From the NCBI GenBank assembly GCA_013203665.1, contig JABMPU010000087.1:1-45814 (forward strand): 45,814 nt of DNA, in the 5' to 3' direction. The notes beneath the pieces were generated by a model that ran no database searches, had not been told where the DNA came from, and saw only the letters and a program-made list of their open reading frames with translations. Both the position numbers and the translations under genes were made by a program. Each line of letters begins with the position of its first letter. Position 1 is the stretch's first letter. Source of the DNA: Armatimonadota bacterium (lineage in GTDB: Bacteria > Cloacimonadota > Cloacimonadia > Cloacimonadales > TCS61). Shown here piece after piece: positions 7,301 to 16,038 of this stretch.

Positions 7301-8581
7301 ATGAAAAAATATGCAATAATTAGTCTAGGTTGTTCCAAGAACCTGGTAGATAGTGAAATTTTCGCAAATATCATCGAACAATCAGGTTATTCTATTACCG
7401 ATGAATTCGAACAAGCGGAAGTTATCATCATCAATACCTGCGGATTCATTTTATCTGCAAAAGAAGAATCAATCAATACTATCCTGGAAGCTGCAGAACA
7501 CAAGAAAACCGGTAAGTGTAAAAAACTGATAGTTACTGGCTGCCTTGTTAAGCGATACTTTCAAAACATAAAAGAATCCATCACGGAAATTGATCATTTA
7601 ATTGATTTGAAAGATTTTAATAATCTTTTAAAAATTTTTTCCAAAACTTGTAAATATCAACGAAAACTGTTAACTCTCCCCCACTTTGCATATCTCCGTA
7701 TAAGTGATGGCTGCAACAATTTGTGCAGTTATTGTGCAATCCCTTCGATTCGGGGAAATTTAGAGAGCGTTCCAATTGAGAACCTTGTTCAGGAAGCTGA
7801 ATCTTTAGCGGAAAGAGGAGTAAAAGAATTAATCCTCACAGCTCAGGATACTGCAAATTATGGAGTTGATATTTACGGAGAACCCTGTCTTTCGCAATTA
7901 CTGGAAGAGCTTCATAAAATTGAAAACTTGGGATGGATACGCATTCTTTACCTGCATCCGGCTCATATCATAACAGATATGATAGACACAATTGCACGTT
8001 TACCAAAGGTCTGTAAATATTTTGAGTTACCTATTCAACACATAAATAATGAAATTCTGCAAAGCATGAACCGGAAAGTTACAAAAGAACGCATTAAAGA
8101 AATCATCACAGAAATTCGAACTAAAATACCGGAAGCAATAATCCGCACAACTCTTATAACTGGTTACCCCGGGGAATCTGAAAATAACCACTTAGAACTT
8201 CGAGATTTTATAAAAGAAATGAAGTTTGAACGATTAGGAGTTTTCTCCTATTCCAGAGAAGAAGATACACCAGCGTTCGAGCTGGCTGAACAGATCCCGG
8301 AAAAAATTGCTGAAAAAAGAAAAGAAGAGATCATGACTCTTCAACAAACCATTTCCGAAGATTTTCTAGCCAGCTTGATTGGTAAAAAAATCAAAGTTAT
8401 TATTGACCAAATTGGTGAGGAAGGAGAATTTTCTTTCGAGGGTCGCAGTTATTTTGATGCACCCGAGATAGATGGTACAGTATTCATTGAAAAGGGTGAA
8501 GCAGAAATCGGAGAAATTGTTACGGTAGAGATAACCGATTCCTGGGAATATGATCTGGTGGGGAGAATAGAACACGGATGA
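7301..8581 (+). CDS. rimO: Ribosomal protein S12 methylthiotransferase RimO
   Basis: Radical SAM enzyme that methylthiolates the conserved aspartate of ribosomal protein S12. 426 residues, normal length. The N-terminal UPF0004 domain begins ISLGCSKNLVDSE, a RimO hallmark that separates it from MiaB. Its cluster cysteines are C11, C47 and C81. The radical SAM motif is C138-NNL-C142-SY-C145. The C-terminal ~65 residues fit a TRAM domain. The last codons (E-H-G-stop) lie inside a dispersed repeat whose inverted partner is after recQ, so the exact C-terminus may have been set by a repeat insertion. Confidence 0.96.
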   Translation: MKKYAIISLGCSKNLVDSEIFANIIEQSGYSITDEFEQAEVIIINTCGFILSAKEESINTILEAAEHKKTGKCKKLIVTGCLVKRYFQNIKESITEIDHLIDLKDFNNLLKIFSKTCKYQRKLLTLPHFAYLRISDGCNNLCSYCAIPSIRGNLESVPIENLVQEAESLAERGVKELILTAQDTANYGVDIYGEPCLSQLLEELHKIENLGWIRILYLHPAHIITDMIDTIARLPKVCKYFELPIQHINNEILQSMNRKVTKERIKEIITEIRTKIPEAIIRTTLITGYPGESENNHLELRDFIKEMKFERLGVFSYSREEDTPAFELAEQIPEKIAEKRKEEIMTLQQTISEDFLASLIGKKIKVIIDQIGEEGEFSFEGRSYFDAPEIDGTVFIEKGEAEIGEIVTVEITDSWEYDLVGRIEHG

Positions 8582-8608
8582 CACGGATTGGACGGATGAT
8601 CACGGATA
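8566..8608. repeat. Left copy of an inverted repeat around recQ
   Basis: A 43-bp segment starting AATAGAACACGGATGACAC matches the complement of 10858-10900 at 38 of 43 positions. It overlaps the last five codons of rimO. Internally it is a chain of ACGGAT-type words. Confidence 0.85.
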
Positions 8609-8657
8609 AAAAAATATTTTTGATAGTGTTCGTCAGTGAAAGTCAGTGGCAAAAAAA

Positions 8658-10733
8658 ATGAATATTAAAACTCAACAATTATCCCCAAAATCCATTCTCA
8701 AAAACACTTTCGGTTTTGACGAATTCCGACTGTTACAGCAGGAGATTATCCAAAACATTTTATCTAAAAAAGATACTATGATAATTATGCCGACCGGAAG
8801 CGGGAAATCGCTTTGTTATCAACTTCCAGCTCTCATTTTTGAAGGATTGACAATCGTTATTTCTCCTCTTATTTCTTTGATGAAAGATCAGGTCGAACAA
8901 CTTCGGGAAATGGGAGTCAAAGCGGTTTTTCTGAATAGTTCCTTAACTTACAGTGAATATCAATTCAATATAAATCTGATCCTTAAGAATAAAATAAAAC
9001 TGGTTTATCTCGCTCCGGAAGCAATGTTGACGCAGAAAATTCTGACCATACTTTCAAAAGTAAAAGTCGATTGCATTACGATAGACGAAGCTCATTGCAT
9101 TTCCGAATGGGGACACGATTTTCGTCCCGAATACAGGCAATTGATCGAAGTCAGGAAACTTTTTCCGAAAGCTGTTTGTGTTGCCTTGACTGCGACTGCA
9201 ACTCCGAGAGTTCAGCAGGATATCAAAGATAATCTGGAATTTGAAAAATCAAATGAATTCATTTCGAGCTTTAATCGAGAAAACCTGTTTTTGCAGATCA
9301 TTCATAAAACAGAGTCGGTTTTTCAAACACTCAAATTCCTCGAAAAATTTCCAAATCAATCAGGAATCATTTATTGTTTTTCGCGTAAACAAGTAGATGA
9401 TCTATATCAAATTCTGGATGAAAAAGGATTTTCCGTAAAACCGTATCACGCTGGACTTGCTGATGAAGAACGAAAACAAAACCAGAAACTTTTCAGCAAA
9501 GATGATGTGCAGATAATCGTGGCAACCATCGCCTTCGGAATGGGAATCAATAAACCGAATATCCGTTTTGTCGTTCATTTCGATCTTCCAAAAAATCTCG
9601 AAGGTTATTACCAGGAAATCGGCAGAGCAGGACGGGATGGATTGAAGTCGCATTGTTTATTGCTTTTCAGTTACGGAGATATTGCAAAGATCAAATATTT
9701 TATCAATCAGAAAGAGGATAAAGAAAGACGGATCGCCAATATTCATCTCGATGCTTTAGTTAGTTTTTGTGAAACGAATGTGTGCCGGAGAATTCCGCTT
9801 TTGAATTATTTTGGAGAGAAATACTCGATTGAAAATTGCGGAATGTGTGATAATTGCGGAGAGGAAGCAAAAGATTTAATCGATATTACGATCTATGCAC
9901 AGAAATTTTTATCGTGTATGAAACGAACTGGAGAAATTTTCGGAGCAGGTCATATCATCGATATTTTACGAGGTTCAAAAGCACAAAAAGTTCTGGATAG
10001 AAACCATCATCTTTTATCGACTTACAATATTGGGAATGATCTTTCCAAAAAGCAATGGTTTCATCTTTCACGACAATTTATCCAACAAAATTTGATCAAT
10101 AAAGATACCCAATACGGTAGTTTGAAAATCAATAAAAAAGGTTGGGAAGTTCTACAAAACAAGCATTCTGTTTTGGGTTTACTGATCGAAGAAAAAGCTA
10201 AATTCAAAAAAATAAAAGAAGTGGATTATGAATATGACCATACTCTATTTGAGAAACTTCGCAAGAAAAGGAAAGAGATCGCTGATGAAAAAGCTATTCC
10301 TCCTTTCATCATTTTTCACGATACTTCTCTCATTGAAATGTCAGCTTTTTTCCCTAAATCAGAAAATAGTTTTATGAAGATAAATGGTGTTGGTGAAACG
10401 AAATTTGAGAGATATGGTGAAATTTTTCTGGAAATTATTCAAGAATATTGTAATGAATTTGGGATCGAGGAAAAGATTAAAGAAGATCGAACTCAATACA
10501 AACTAAAAGTAGAAAATTCTGATTGCAAATTCGATGCTCAAAAAACATCTTTTACTTTTGAAAAAATCCGCGAAGAATTTCCTAAAGCATACGAAAAATG
10601 GACTGAACTCGATGATAAATTACTCGAGATGAGTTTTCAAATGGATCAAGATATAAATGAATTAGCAAAACTTTTTCAACGAAAACCGGGAGCTATCAGA
10701 TCACGCTTGAAAAAAATTGGCTTGATAAAATAA
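8658..10733 (+). CDS. recQ: ATP-dependent DNA helicase RecQ
   Basis: 3'-5' DNA helicase for repair and replication-fork processing. Walker A is GSGKS (47-51), the DExH box is DEAHCISEWGHDFRPEY, and motif VI is QEIGRAGRDG. The RecQ-type zinc site follows as C...C..CDNC. An HRDC-like domain contains PPFIIFHDTSL and INGVGETKFERYG. The last ~45 residues form a helix-turn-helix-like tail (INELAKLFQRKPGAIRSRL). The start is chosen as ATG 8658; a GTG four codons upstream (8646) is in frame, and neither has a clear ribosome site. The gene is enclosed by inverted dispersed repeats. Confidence 0.94.
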   Translation: MNIKTQQLSPKSILKNTFGFDEFRLLQQEIIQNILSKKDTMIIMPTGSGKSLCYQLPALIFEGLTIVISPLISLMKDQVEQLREMGVKAVFLNSSLTYSEYQFNINLILKNKIKLVYLAPEAMLTQKILTILSKVKVDCITIDEAHCISEWGHDFRPEYRQLIEVRKLFPKAVCVALTATATPRVQQDIKDNLEFEKSNEFISSFNRENLFLQIIHKTESVFQTLKFLEKFPNQSGIIYCFSRKQVDDLYQILDEKGFSVKPYHAGLADEERKQNQKLFSKDDVQIIVATIAFGMGINKPNIRFVVHFDLPKNLEGYYQEIGRAGRDGLKSHCLLLFSYGDIAKIKYFINQKEDKERRIANIHLDALVSFCETNVCRRIPLLNYFGEKYSIENCGMCDNCGEEAKDLIDITIYAQKFLSCMKRTGEIFGAGHIIDILRGSKAQKVLDRNHHLLSTYNIGNDLSKKQWFHLSRQFIQQNLINKDTQYGSLKINKKGWEVLQNKHSVLGLLIEEKAKFKKIKEVDYEYDHTLFEKLRKKRKEIADEKAIPPFIIFHDTSLIEMSAFFPKSENSFMKINGVGETKFERYGEIFLEIIQEYCNEFGIEEKIKEDRTQYKLKVENSDCKFDAQKTSFTFEKIREEFPKAYEKWTELDDKLLEMSFQMDQDINELAKLFQRKPGAIRSRLKKIGLIK

Positions 10734-10857
10734 TCCATTTGGAGATTTTAGGATTTGTTGATATGGAGATTTTTAAAAATGGATAGAGAAGAATTAAAAA
10801 TAAGAACAAAAAAGTTTGCTTTAAGAATCACAATGCAGAAAATTATGTTAAAAAAAA

Positions 10858-10900
10858 TATCAGTGATTATCCGTTAAATCAGTGTCATCCGTGTTCTATT
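10858..10900. repeat. Right copy of the inverted repeat around recQ
   Basis: Complement of 8566-8608 with five mismatches. It ends directly before the trpS ribosome site GAAGGAG (10901-10907), so this copy forms the trpS leader. Confidence 0.85.
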
Positions 10901-10912
10901 GAAGGAGATATT

Positions 10913-11911
10913 ATGAACAAAAAAATCGCTTTAACAGGAATCAAACCGACAGGTCTTCCCCACATCGGAAATTATTTCGGAATGTACAAACCAGCATTAG
11001 AACTCGCAAAAGATTATGATACACGTTATTTCATTGCAGATTATCATGGTTTAAATTCAATAAAAGATCCCAAAATAATTAAAGAGCTTACCTACGAAGT
11101 TGCGGCAACATGGCTGGCTATGGGTTTGAATCCCGAAAAATCTATTTTATACAAACAGTCTGCTGTATGCGGAACATTTGAATTAACTATCCTCCTAATG
11201 GCATTCACTTCCAAAGGATTGATGAACCGGGCACACGCCTACAAAGCAAAAGTTGCTGAAAACACAGAAGCCAGCAGAGATCCTGATGATGGTGTGAATA
11301 TGGGATTATTTACCTACCCGGCTTTGATGGCAGCAGATATTCTTCAATTCGACAGCGATGTTATTCCTGTAGGTCAAGATCAGAAACAACACCTGGAAAT
11401 GACCATCGATATCGCTCAAATAATTAATCATAATTATGGAAAAGAATTGCTGAAAATCCCCGCAGCATTGATTAGAGAATCAACTGGTTCTGTGATTGGA
11501 TTGGATGGCAGAAAAATGAGTAAAAGTTATAATAATACTATCCCCTTATTCCTTCCGGAAAAAAAACTGCGAAAACTTCTAATGAAAATAGTTACAAACT
11601 CTCAAACAGTGGATGAACCAAAAGATCCGGATAAATGTAATATCTTTGCACTTTACAAACTTTTTGCAGATATACAGCAGCAGGCTGAAATGAGGAAAAA
11701 ATACCTGGCTGGTGGTATGGGTTGGGGAAATGCAAAACAGGAACTTTTTGAAATAATGAATGAAACTATTACTCCCATCCGAAGTAAATATGAAAACCTG
11801 ATTAAAAACAAAGATTATATAGACGAAGTACTGCGGGAAGGTGCAGAAAAAGCAAAAGAGATCGTTTCCAGAAAGCTATCTTTCCTGAGAGAAGAACTCG
11901 GTCTGCAATAG
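10913..11911 (+). CDS. trpS: Tryptophanyl-tRNA synthetase
   Basis: Charges tRNA-Trp. 332 residues, the normal bacterial TrpRS length. The signature GIKPTGLPHIGNY places HIGN at residues 17-20. GQDQKQHLEM is the usual dimer and amino-acid site block. KMSKS is at 201-205, followed by YNN. GAAGGAG stands 5 bases before the ATG. The gene is followed by secG after 71 bases. Confidence 0.96.
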   Translation: MNKKIALTGIKPTGLPHIGNYFGMYKPALELAKDYDTRYFIADYHGLNSIKDPKIIKELTYEVAATWLAMGLNPEKSILYKQSAVCGTFELTILLMAFTSKGLMNRAHAYKAKVAENTEASRDPDDGVNMGLFTYPALMAADILQFDSDVIPVGQDQKQHLEMTIDIAQIINHNYGKELLKIPAALIRESTGSVIGLDGRKMSKSYNNTIPLFLPEKKLRKLLMKIVTNSQTVDEPKDPDKCNIFALYKLFADIQQQAEMRKKYLAGGMGWGNAKQELFEIMNETITPIRSKYENLIKNKDYIDEVLREGAEKAKEIVSRKLSFLREELGLQ

Positions 11912-11923
11912 CTATCATTTTGA

Positions 11924-11951
11924 TTGACACCAAAATGCAGCAAAATAAATG
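11924..11951 (+). promoter_or_regulatory. Possible sigma70-type promoter for secG
   Basis: TTGACA at 11924-11929 and TAAATG at 11946-11951 with a 16-base spacer. The -10 box is weak. The position, 32 bases before the ATG, is suitable. Confidence 0.3.
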
Positions 11952-11982
11952 TGTTTTTTCGGTTTGAAATTAAGGAGATGAA

Positions 11983-12336
11983 ATGTATCCAGTTTTAATG
12001 GTAATACACGTAATAATATCTATTACATTGATTCTGATTATCCTTGCTCAATCGAGCAAAGGAAGCGGACTCGATGGAATGCTGGGTGGAGCTGCATCAA
12101 ATGTGCTGGGTGGTCAATCAGCTTCCAGTTTTCTGAAAAATGCTACTAAAATCTTAGCTTTTCTTTTTATGATTTCTTGTGTCTTACTTGCTTTTCAGTT
12201 GCAGGGGGGCAAAAAGACTGGTCCAAGTAAATTACTAGACCAATTGAAAGAAGAAGCTGTTGAGCAGACAACAACAGAACAAAGTGAAGTTCCGGTATTT
12301 CCAACCACAGAAGAACCGGAAACAACTAATGAATAA
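11983..12336 (+). CDS. secG: Preprotein translocase subunit SecG
   Basis: Small inner-membrane subunit of the SecYEG channel. 117 residues. Two membrane segments (about 5-22 and 55-73) flank the loop GSGLDGMLGGAASNVLGGQS, the SecG hallmark. The C-terminal ~40 residues are polar and rich in Thr and Glu, a common low-complexity tail. AAGGAG stands 6-7 bases before the ATG. The tRNA-Leu gene begins right after the stop (TAA at 12334-12336, tRNA at 12338), so they may be one transcript. Confidence 0.94.
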   Translation: MYPVLMVIHVIISITLILIILAQSSKGSGLDGMLGGAASNVLGGQSASSFLKNATKILAFLFMISCVLLAFQLQGGKKTGPSKLLDQLKEEAVEQTTTEQSEVPVFPTTEEPETTNE

Positions 12337-12337
12337 A

Positions 12338-12425
12338 GCAGAAGTGGTGGAATTGGCAGACACGCAAGACTAAGGATCTTGTGCTCGCTAAGGGTGTGCG
12401 GGTTCGAGTCCCGCCTTCTGCACCA
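12338..12425 (+). tRNA. tRNA-Leu, anticodon AAG
   Basis: The acceptor GCAGAAG (12338-12344) pairs with CTTCTGC (12415-12421), then comes discriminator A and an encoded CCA. The D-arm has the AATTGGCAGAC form, a long variable arm identifies a class II tRNA, and the T-arm is GCGGGTTCGAGTCCCGC. The anticodon stem CAAGA/TCTTG holds the 7-base loop CTAAGGA, so the anticodon is AAG (reads CUU). Most bacteria use GAG here. A34 would probably need TadA deamination to inosine to read several CUN codons. Confidence 0.95.
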
Positions 12426-12436
12426 GATATTTTATT

Positions 12437-12467
12437 AACCTCGTTCGATTTGAGCGAGGTTTTTTTT
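12437..12467 (+). terminator. Rho-independent terminator after tRNA-Leu
   Basis: AACCTCGTTC (12437-12446) pairs with GAGCGAGGTT (12452-12461) with one G-U pair, followed by a run of T to 12467. This is a strong canonical terminator for secG and the tRNA. Confidence 0.9.
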
Positions 12468-12477
12468 ATAAATCAAT

Positions 12478-12506
12478 GTAGGTTTAATCTTGTAGATTGA
12501 ACCTGC
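12478..12506. repeat. REP-like palindrome, relative of 7135-7161
   Basis: GTAGGTTTAATCT pairs with AGATTGAACCTGC across a three-base loop, with two G-U pairs. The core AGGTTYAATCTT is shared with the copy at 7135-7161. The rest of the gap to 12627 shows no gene. Confidence 0.6.
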
Positions 12507-12627
12507 AAAAAAATTCAGTCGGAACACCATTGAACTGATGTTATTTCAGATGCCCACTTTCGTAGGAACGACTACTAACGCTTGCATGGGAATGACAGTC
12601 TAAAAAGAGATATTTACATTTTAGAAC

Positions 12628-13059
12628 TTAATCACTTTTCACAGAAAAATTATTTCCGCAGATTTTCCATTCATCCAGATCATAATAAAAGTATGAAATA
12701 TCACCATTATCATCAGGTTCATTAAAAATATCAAATTCTTCTCCTGAACTTAACTTCATAACAAATTCTGCTGTAGCGAAATTGTCATTAATAGTAATTT
12801 CAATTTCAGTAAATTCAATATCATTATATTCCAATAACCGAATTTCCCAGATAACATACTCATCAGCAAAATTATTTTCATTATGCAGAAAATTCGGATG
12901 ATAATGATTCATAATCTCTTCAATGAAATCAAAGCTGAAATCAGTTTCGATATCTTCCAAAATAGAGGTAATCAAATATTCATCAACGTTTTTCGGAGAA
13001 GTGCTATCCGAACATGAAATACACAAAATAATCAAAACAGAAAGAAGGATATTTTTCAC
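12628..13059 (-). CDS. Small putative lipoprotein of unknown function
   Basis: 143 residues. The N-terminus MKNILLSVLIILCISCSDS is a short lipoprotein signal with the likely lipidated Cys at 16 (box C-I-S-C, slightly off consensus). The mature part is acidic (about pI 4) with alternating strands and helices, for example EFTEIEITINDNFATAEFVM, which resembles small NTF2/SnoaL-like lipoproteins. That likeness is impressionistic. It starts with GTG and overlaps the stop of the upstream methyltransferase gene by one base, so it is the last gene of a four-gene operon. Confidence 0.75.
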   Translation of the reverse strand: MKNILLSVLIILCISCSDSTSPKNVDEYLITSILEDIETDFSFDFIEEIMNHYHPNFLHNENNFADEYVIWEIRLLEYNDIEFTEIEITINDNFATAEFVMKLSSGEEFDIFNEPDDNGDISYFYYDLDEWKICGNNFSVKSD

Positions 13060-14381
13060 TATCGCTCTAAAATTAATACATTTTCAATGTGATATGTTTG
13101 CGGAAACATATCAAAAGCCTGCATCATCTTAACATGAAAACCGATTCCCATAAACTTCTCTACATCACGCTTTTGAGTCGTGGGATTACAACTGATATAA
13201 ATCACTTTCTTTATTGTCTGTGGAAGAGAAATAATGCTTTTTTCATCGAGTCCTTTCCTGGGAGGATCAAAAATAATTGTATCGATATCTCTTTTGATAA
13301 TATCAGGGAGGATGTTTTCCACATTTTCATTTAAGAATTCACAATTTGAAATATCATTTATTTCTAAGTTCTTATTTGCATCATTTATTGCATTTGCATT
13401 ATTTTCGATGCCAAAAACCTTTTTTACTTTTTCTGCAATAAAGATACTGATAGTTCCAACTCCGCAAAAGGCATCGATTACATTTGTGTCGGGTTCAAGA
13501 TTATCTTTCACAAAATTATACATTTTTTCCGAAACACTTGAGTTAATTTGAAAAAACGATTTATAATTCAATTTGAATCTAAAACCACCAATCTGATCAT
13601 AAAGATAATCCCGACCATAAAGTATTTTTTCATCCTCTGCTAAAAGTGTGTTAGTTTGTTTGGGATTGATATTCTGAACAATCCCGATAATGTTTGGATA
13701 TTTTTCTCGAAGCATTCTAACTAACTGTTTTGAGAAAGGCATTTTCCGGGTTTTTGTTATATAAATTATCAGCAGTTCATTCGTTGTTTTCGAAAATCTG
13801 ATTCCCAAATGCTTGGCAGTTCCTTTTCCAGTTTTTTCATTATAGATGCTAGTTTTGGAAGCAATTAGATATTTTTGAAAATCTGAAATGAGCTTATCAA
13901 ATATCGGTGGATGTATTTCGCATTTCTTATGAGGAATTACTTGGTGTGATTTTCTGGCGAACATCCCAATAACCGGTTTTCCATTTATTTGGGTTATAGG
14001 AAAATAGCTTTTATTTCGATAAAATTTCTCATCATTTGAATCAATCATTCGATTGATTTCTTCAATCTGCAATTTTCTAAAAATCTCTTCGATTACCTGT
14101 TGTTTATATTCGAGTTGTTTTCTGTAAGGAATATTCAGCCAATCACAACCACCGCATTCTCCAAAAACTTCACATTCAGGTTTAATGCGATTTTCAGACT
14201 CTTTCTTAATCTTTTTTATTATTCCAAATGAAACATCTTTTTTTGTATGAGTGATTTCAATATCGAGCAAATCTTCCGGAACTGAATATGACACAAAAAA
14301 AGGGATGGAATTTTTAAATCCCAACCCATAACCTTTATAAACCAGTTTTTCAATTTTGAGGTCTTTAACGATTTTTCCCAT
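13059..14381 (-). CDS. rlmD: 23S rRNA (uracil-C5)-methyltransferase, RumA/RlmD family
   Basis: Makes 5-methyluridine in 23S rRNA. 440 residues. An N-terminal TRAM-like domain is followed by a 4Fe-4S ligand set, C70, C76, C79 (CEVFGECGGCDW) and a Cys near 157 (HKKCEIH). The SAM domain has DAFCGVGT, FDPPRKG and the catalytic block YISCNPTTQKRD; SFFQIN is also present. The family methylates U747 and/or U1939, and the exact position cannot be told from sequence alone. One-base overlaps join it to both neighbours, so it belongs to the operon that also holds a glycosyltransferase. Confidence 0.9.
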   Translation of the reverse strand: MGKIVKDLKIEKLVYKGYGLGFKNSIPFFVSYSVPEDLLDIEITHTKKDVSFGIIKKIKKESENRIKPECEVFGECGGCDWLNIPYRKQLEYKQQVIEEIFRKLQIEEINRMIDSNDEKFYRNKSYFPITQINGKPVIGMFARKSHQVIPHKKCEIHPPIFDKLISDFQKYLIASKTSIYNEKTGKGTAKHLGIRFSKTTNELLIIYITKTRKMPFSKQLVRMLREKYPNIIGIVQNINPKQTNTLLAEDEKILYGRDYLYDQIGGFRFKLNYKSFFQINSSVSEKMYNFVKDNLEPDTNVIDAFCGVGTISIFIAEKVKKVFGIENNANAINDANKNLEINDISNCEFLNENVENILPDIIKRDIDTIIFDPPRKGLDEKSIISLPQTIKKVIYISCNPTTQKRDVEKFMGIGFHVKMMQAFDMFPQTYHIENVLILER

Positions 14382-15088
14382 TAGATTTTGTTTTTCATGT
14401 GCAGATACTTAAGCTTCCAAACCACGAAAATTGCTTCCCGCACAATTTTTTTGGACATTTTAGATTGTCCACTTCTACGATCTGTAAATACAATAGGGAT
14501 TTCTTTAATCTTAAATTTCTTTATCCAGGTTCGGAAATTCATCTCAATCTGAAATGAATAACCATCTGAAAGGATTTCGTCTAAATTGATATTTTCCAGA
14601 ACTTCTCTGCGGAAACATTTGAAACCGCTGGTTGGATCATTGATTGGCATTCCGGTTATGAAATGAACATATCTGGCAGCCATAAAACTAAGGAACAATC
14701 TGCGCAAAGGCCAGTTCACAACATTAATTCCTTTAATGTATCTTGAGCCAATTATCAAATCATTTTCCCTGATTTCCTTCAGCATTATTGGAATCATCTC
14801 CGGATCATGCGAGAAATCTGCATCCATCTCAAAAATGAAATCATAACTTTTTTCCAATGCGAACTTAAAACCTTCAACATATGCAGAACCGAGTCCCAAT
14901 TTCTTTTCACGTGTAATTAGATGAATTTTGAGATTTTTCATCTCTTCCACGATTTTTGATGTGCCATCCGGTGAGTTATCATCCACAATTAGAACTTCAA
15001 TATTTGGGTCTTGAGCAAGAACTGCTTTGATCATAGCAGAGATATTATAAGCTTCATTATATGTAGGAATTATTATTAATGCTTTCAT
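14381..15088 (-). CDS. Polyprenol-phosphate mannose synthase-like glycosyltransferase
   Basis: Family 2 glycosyltransferase of the DPM1 type, which transfers a sugar from a nucleotide donor to a polyprenyl phosphate. 235 residues with no C-terminal membrane segments, the short soluble form. Motifs are IIPTYNEAYNI, VDDNSPDGT, EMDADFSHDPEM, and a DPTSGFKCFRRE block. The gene overlaps the upstream acyltransferase gene by 4 bases (ATGA), so the two are coupled. The lipid-linked sugar could feed envelope glycan or glycoprotein assembly; no direct partner is visible in the operon. Confidence 0.92.
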   Translation of the reverse strand: MKALIIIPTYNEAYNISAMIKAVLAQDPNIEVLIVDDNSPDGTSKIVEEMKNLKIHLITREKKLGLGSAYVEGFKFALEKSYDFIFEMDADFSHDPEMIPIMLKEIRENDLIIGSRYIKGINVVNWPLRRLFLSFMAARYVHFITGMPINDPTSGFKCFRREVLENINLDEILSDGYSFQIEMNFRTWIKKFKIKEIPIVFTDRRSGQSKMSKKIVREAIFVVWKLKYLHMKNKI

Positions 15089-15843
15089 TTCTTATCTCTA
15101 TTATTTTTCAGAAGTTGAGTTTCCGGAACTTTCCCAGAACTTTTTGCAGGATTTCCCAACCAGATTTCTTCTTCAGGAACATCTTTTGTTAACACACTTC
15201 CTCCTGCAACCATCCCATCCTCATGAATTACTTTTCCTGGTAGAATCGTCGCATTTACTCCAATCCTACCACCGTTTTTTATGGTAACACCTTTAAAGTG
15301 CTTGAATCGCTCTTGATCACGACCCATAAAATTGTCATTACTTGTAACCACAGCAGGTGCGATAAAACAATAATCTCCAATTTCCGAATATGCTGTAATA
15401 TAAGAATTTGTTTCAAATTTATTTCTGCTGCCGATTTTGATGAAATTCTCGATTGCCACTCCCCTGCCAATAATATTGAAATCACCGATTTCTACATTCT
15501 CGCGGATTGTAGCCAAATCAGCCACTAGATTTTTTATACCCAATTTACATTGAGCATAAATCGTAACATTTGCACCGATCAAACATTCATCACAGATTTC
15601 TGCAGGTTTAAGTTGTTTTTCAGCTTTAAAGATGCTTCTGGAAGAAATCATCGGTTTTTTCCCGATTATTGTGTTATCATCGATTCGTACATTGCTGCCA
15701 ATTTTTGTTCCTTCATAAATAATAACATTATGACCGATAATACATCCTTCTCCAATTGAAACATCATCCAGAATTATACAGTTGAAACCAATCTTTGTAT
15801 ATTTTCCAATTTCAGCAGATTCCGAAATATATTGATTCATCAA
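15085..15843 (-). CDS. Left-handed beta-helix (hexapeptide) acyltransferase
   Basis: 252 residues dominated by hexapeptide repeats of type [IV]GxNxx, for example IGEGCIIGHNVIIYEG, RIGVNATILPG. The second half carries GNPAKSSGK, typical of the NAT/MAT acetyltransferase branch (WlbB-like N-acetyltransferases for UDP-sugars). An N- or O-acetylation of a nucleotide sugar is the likely job. The gene begins with two Met codons, and AGGTTTTG precedes them. It is the first gene of the operon and faces the Wzi-like gene divergently over about 195 bases. Confidence 0.85.
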   Translation of the reverse strand: MMNQYISESAEIGKYTKIGFNCIILDDVSIGEGCIIGHNVIIYEGTKIGSNVRIDDNTIIGKKPMISSRSIFKAEKQLKPAEICDECLIGANVTIYAQCKLGIKNLVADLATIRENVEIGDFNIIGRGVAIENFIKIGSRNKFETNSYITAYSEIGDYCFIAPAVVTSNDNFMGRDQERFKHFKGVTIKNGGRIGVNATILPGKVIHEDGMVAGGSVLTKDVPEEEIWLGNPAKSSGKVPETQLLKNNRDKK

Positions 15844-15978
15844 AACCTCCCATAAACTGCAAATGCACTTTTTCTTTTTACGAACTCTGAGTAAAGATTT
15901 TTTTAAGATATCATATTTCTTTGAAATTTGATTTAATCTTGTTTAACTTTCAGAAACACGATTTTCACACCTTTTATC

Positions 15979-16008
15979 TTGACATAAAACTTGAATAAAA
16001 CCTTTATT
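15979..16008 (+). promoter_or_regulatory. Putative promoter of the Wzi-like gene
   Basis: TTGACA at 15979-15984, an 18-base spacer, then TTTATT at 16003-16008. The expected transcript start near 16015 lies upstream of the ATG at 16039 but downstream of the TTG at 15991. This supports the shorter protein. Confidence 0.5.
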
Positions 16009-16038
16009 AATTCAATATTTTTTAGTATAGGAAAGCAA

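Noticed and set aside
15991-16038. TTG start of the Wzi-like gene
   Set aside because: It lies between the putative -35 and -10 boxes; the ATG at 16039 has AGGAAAG and yields a clean signal peptide.
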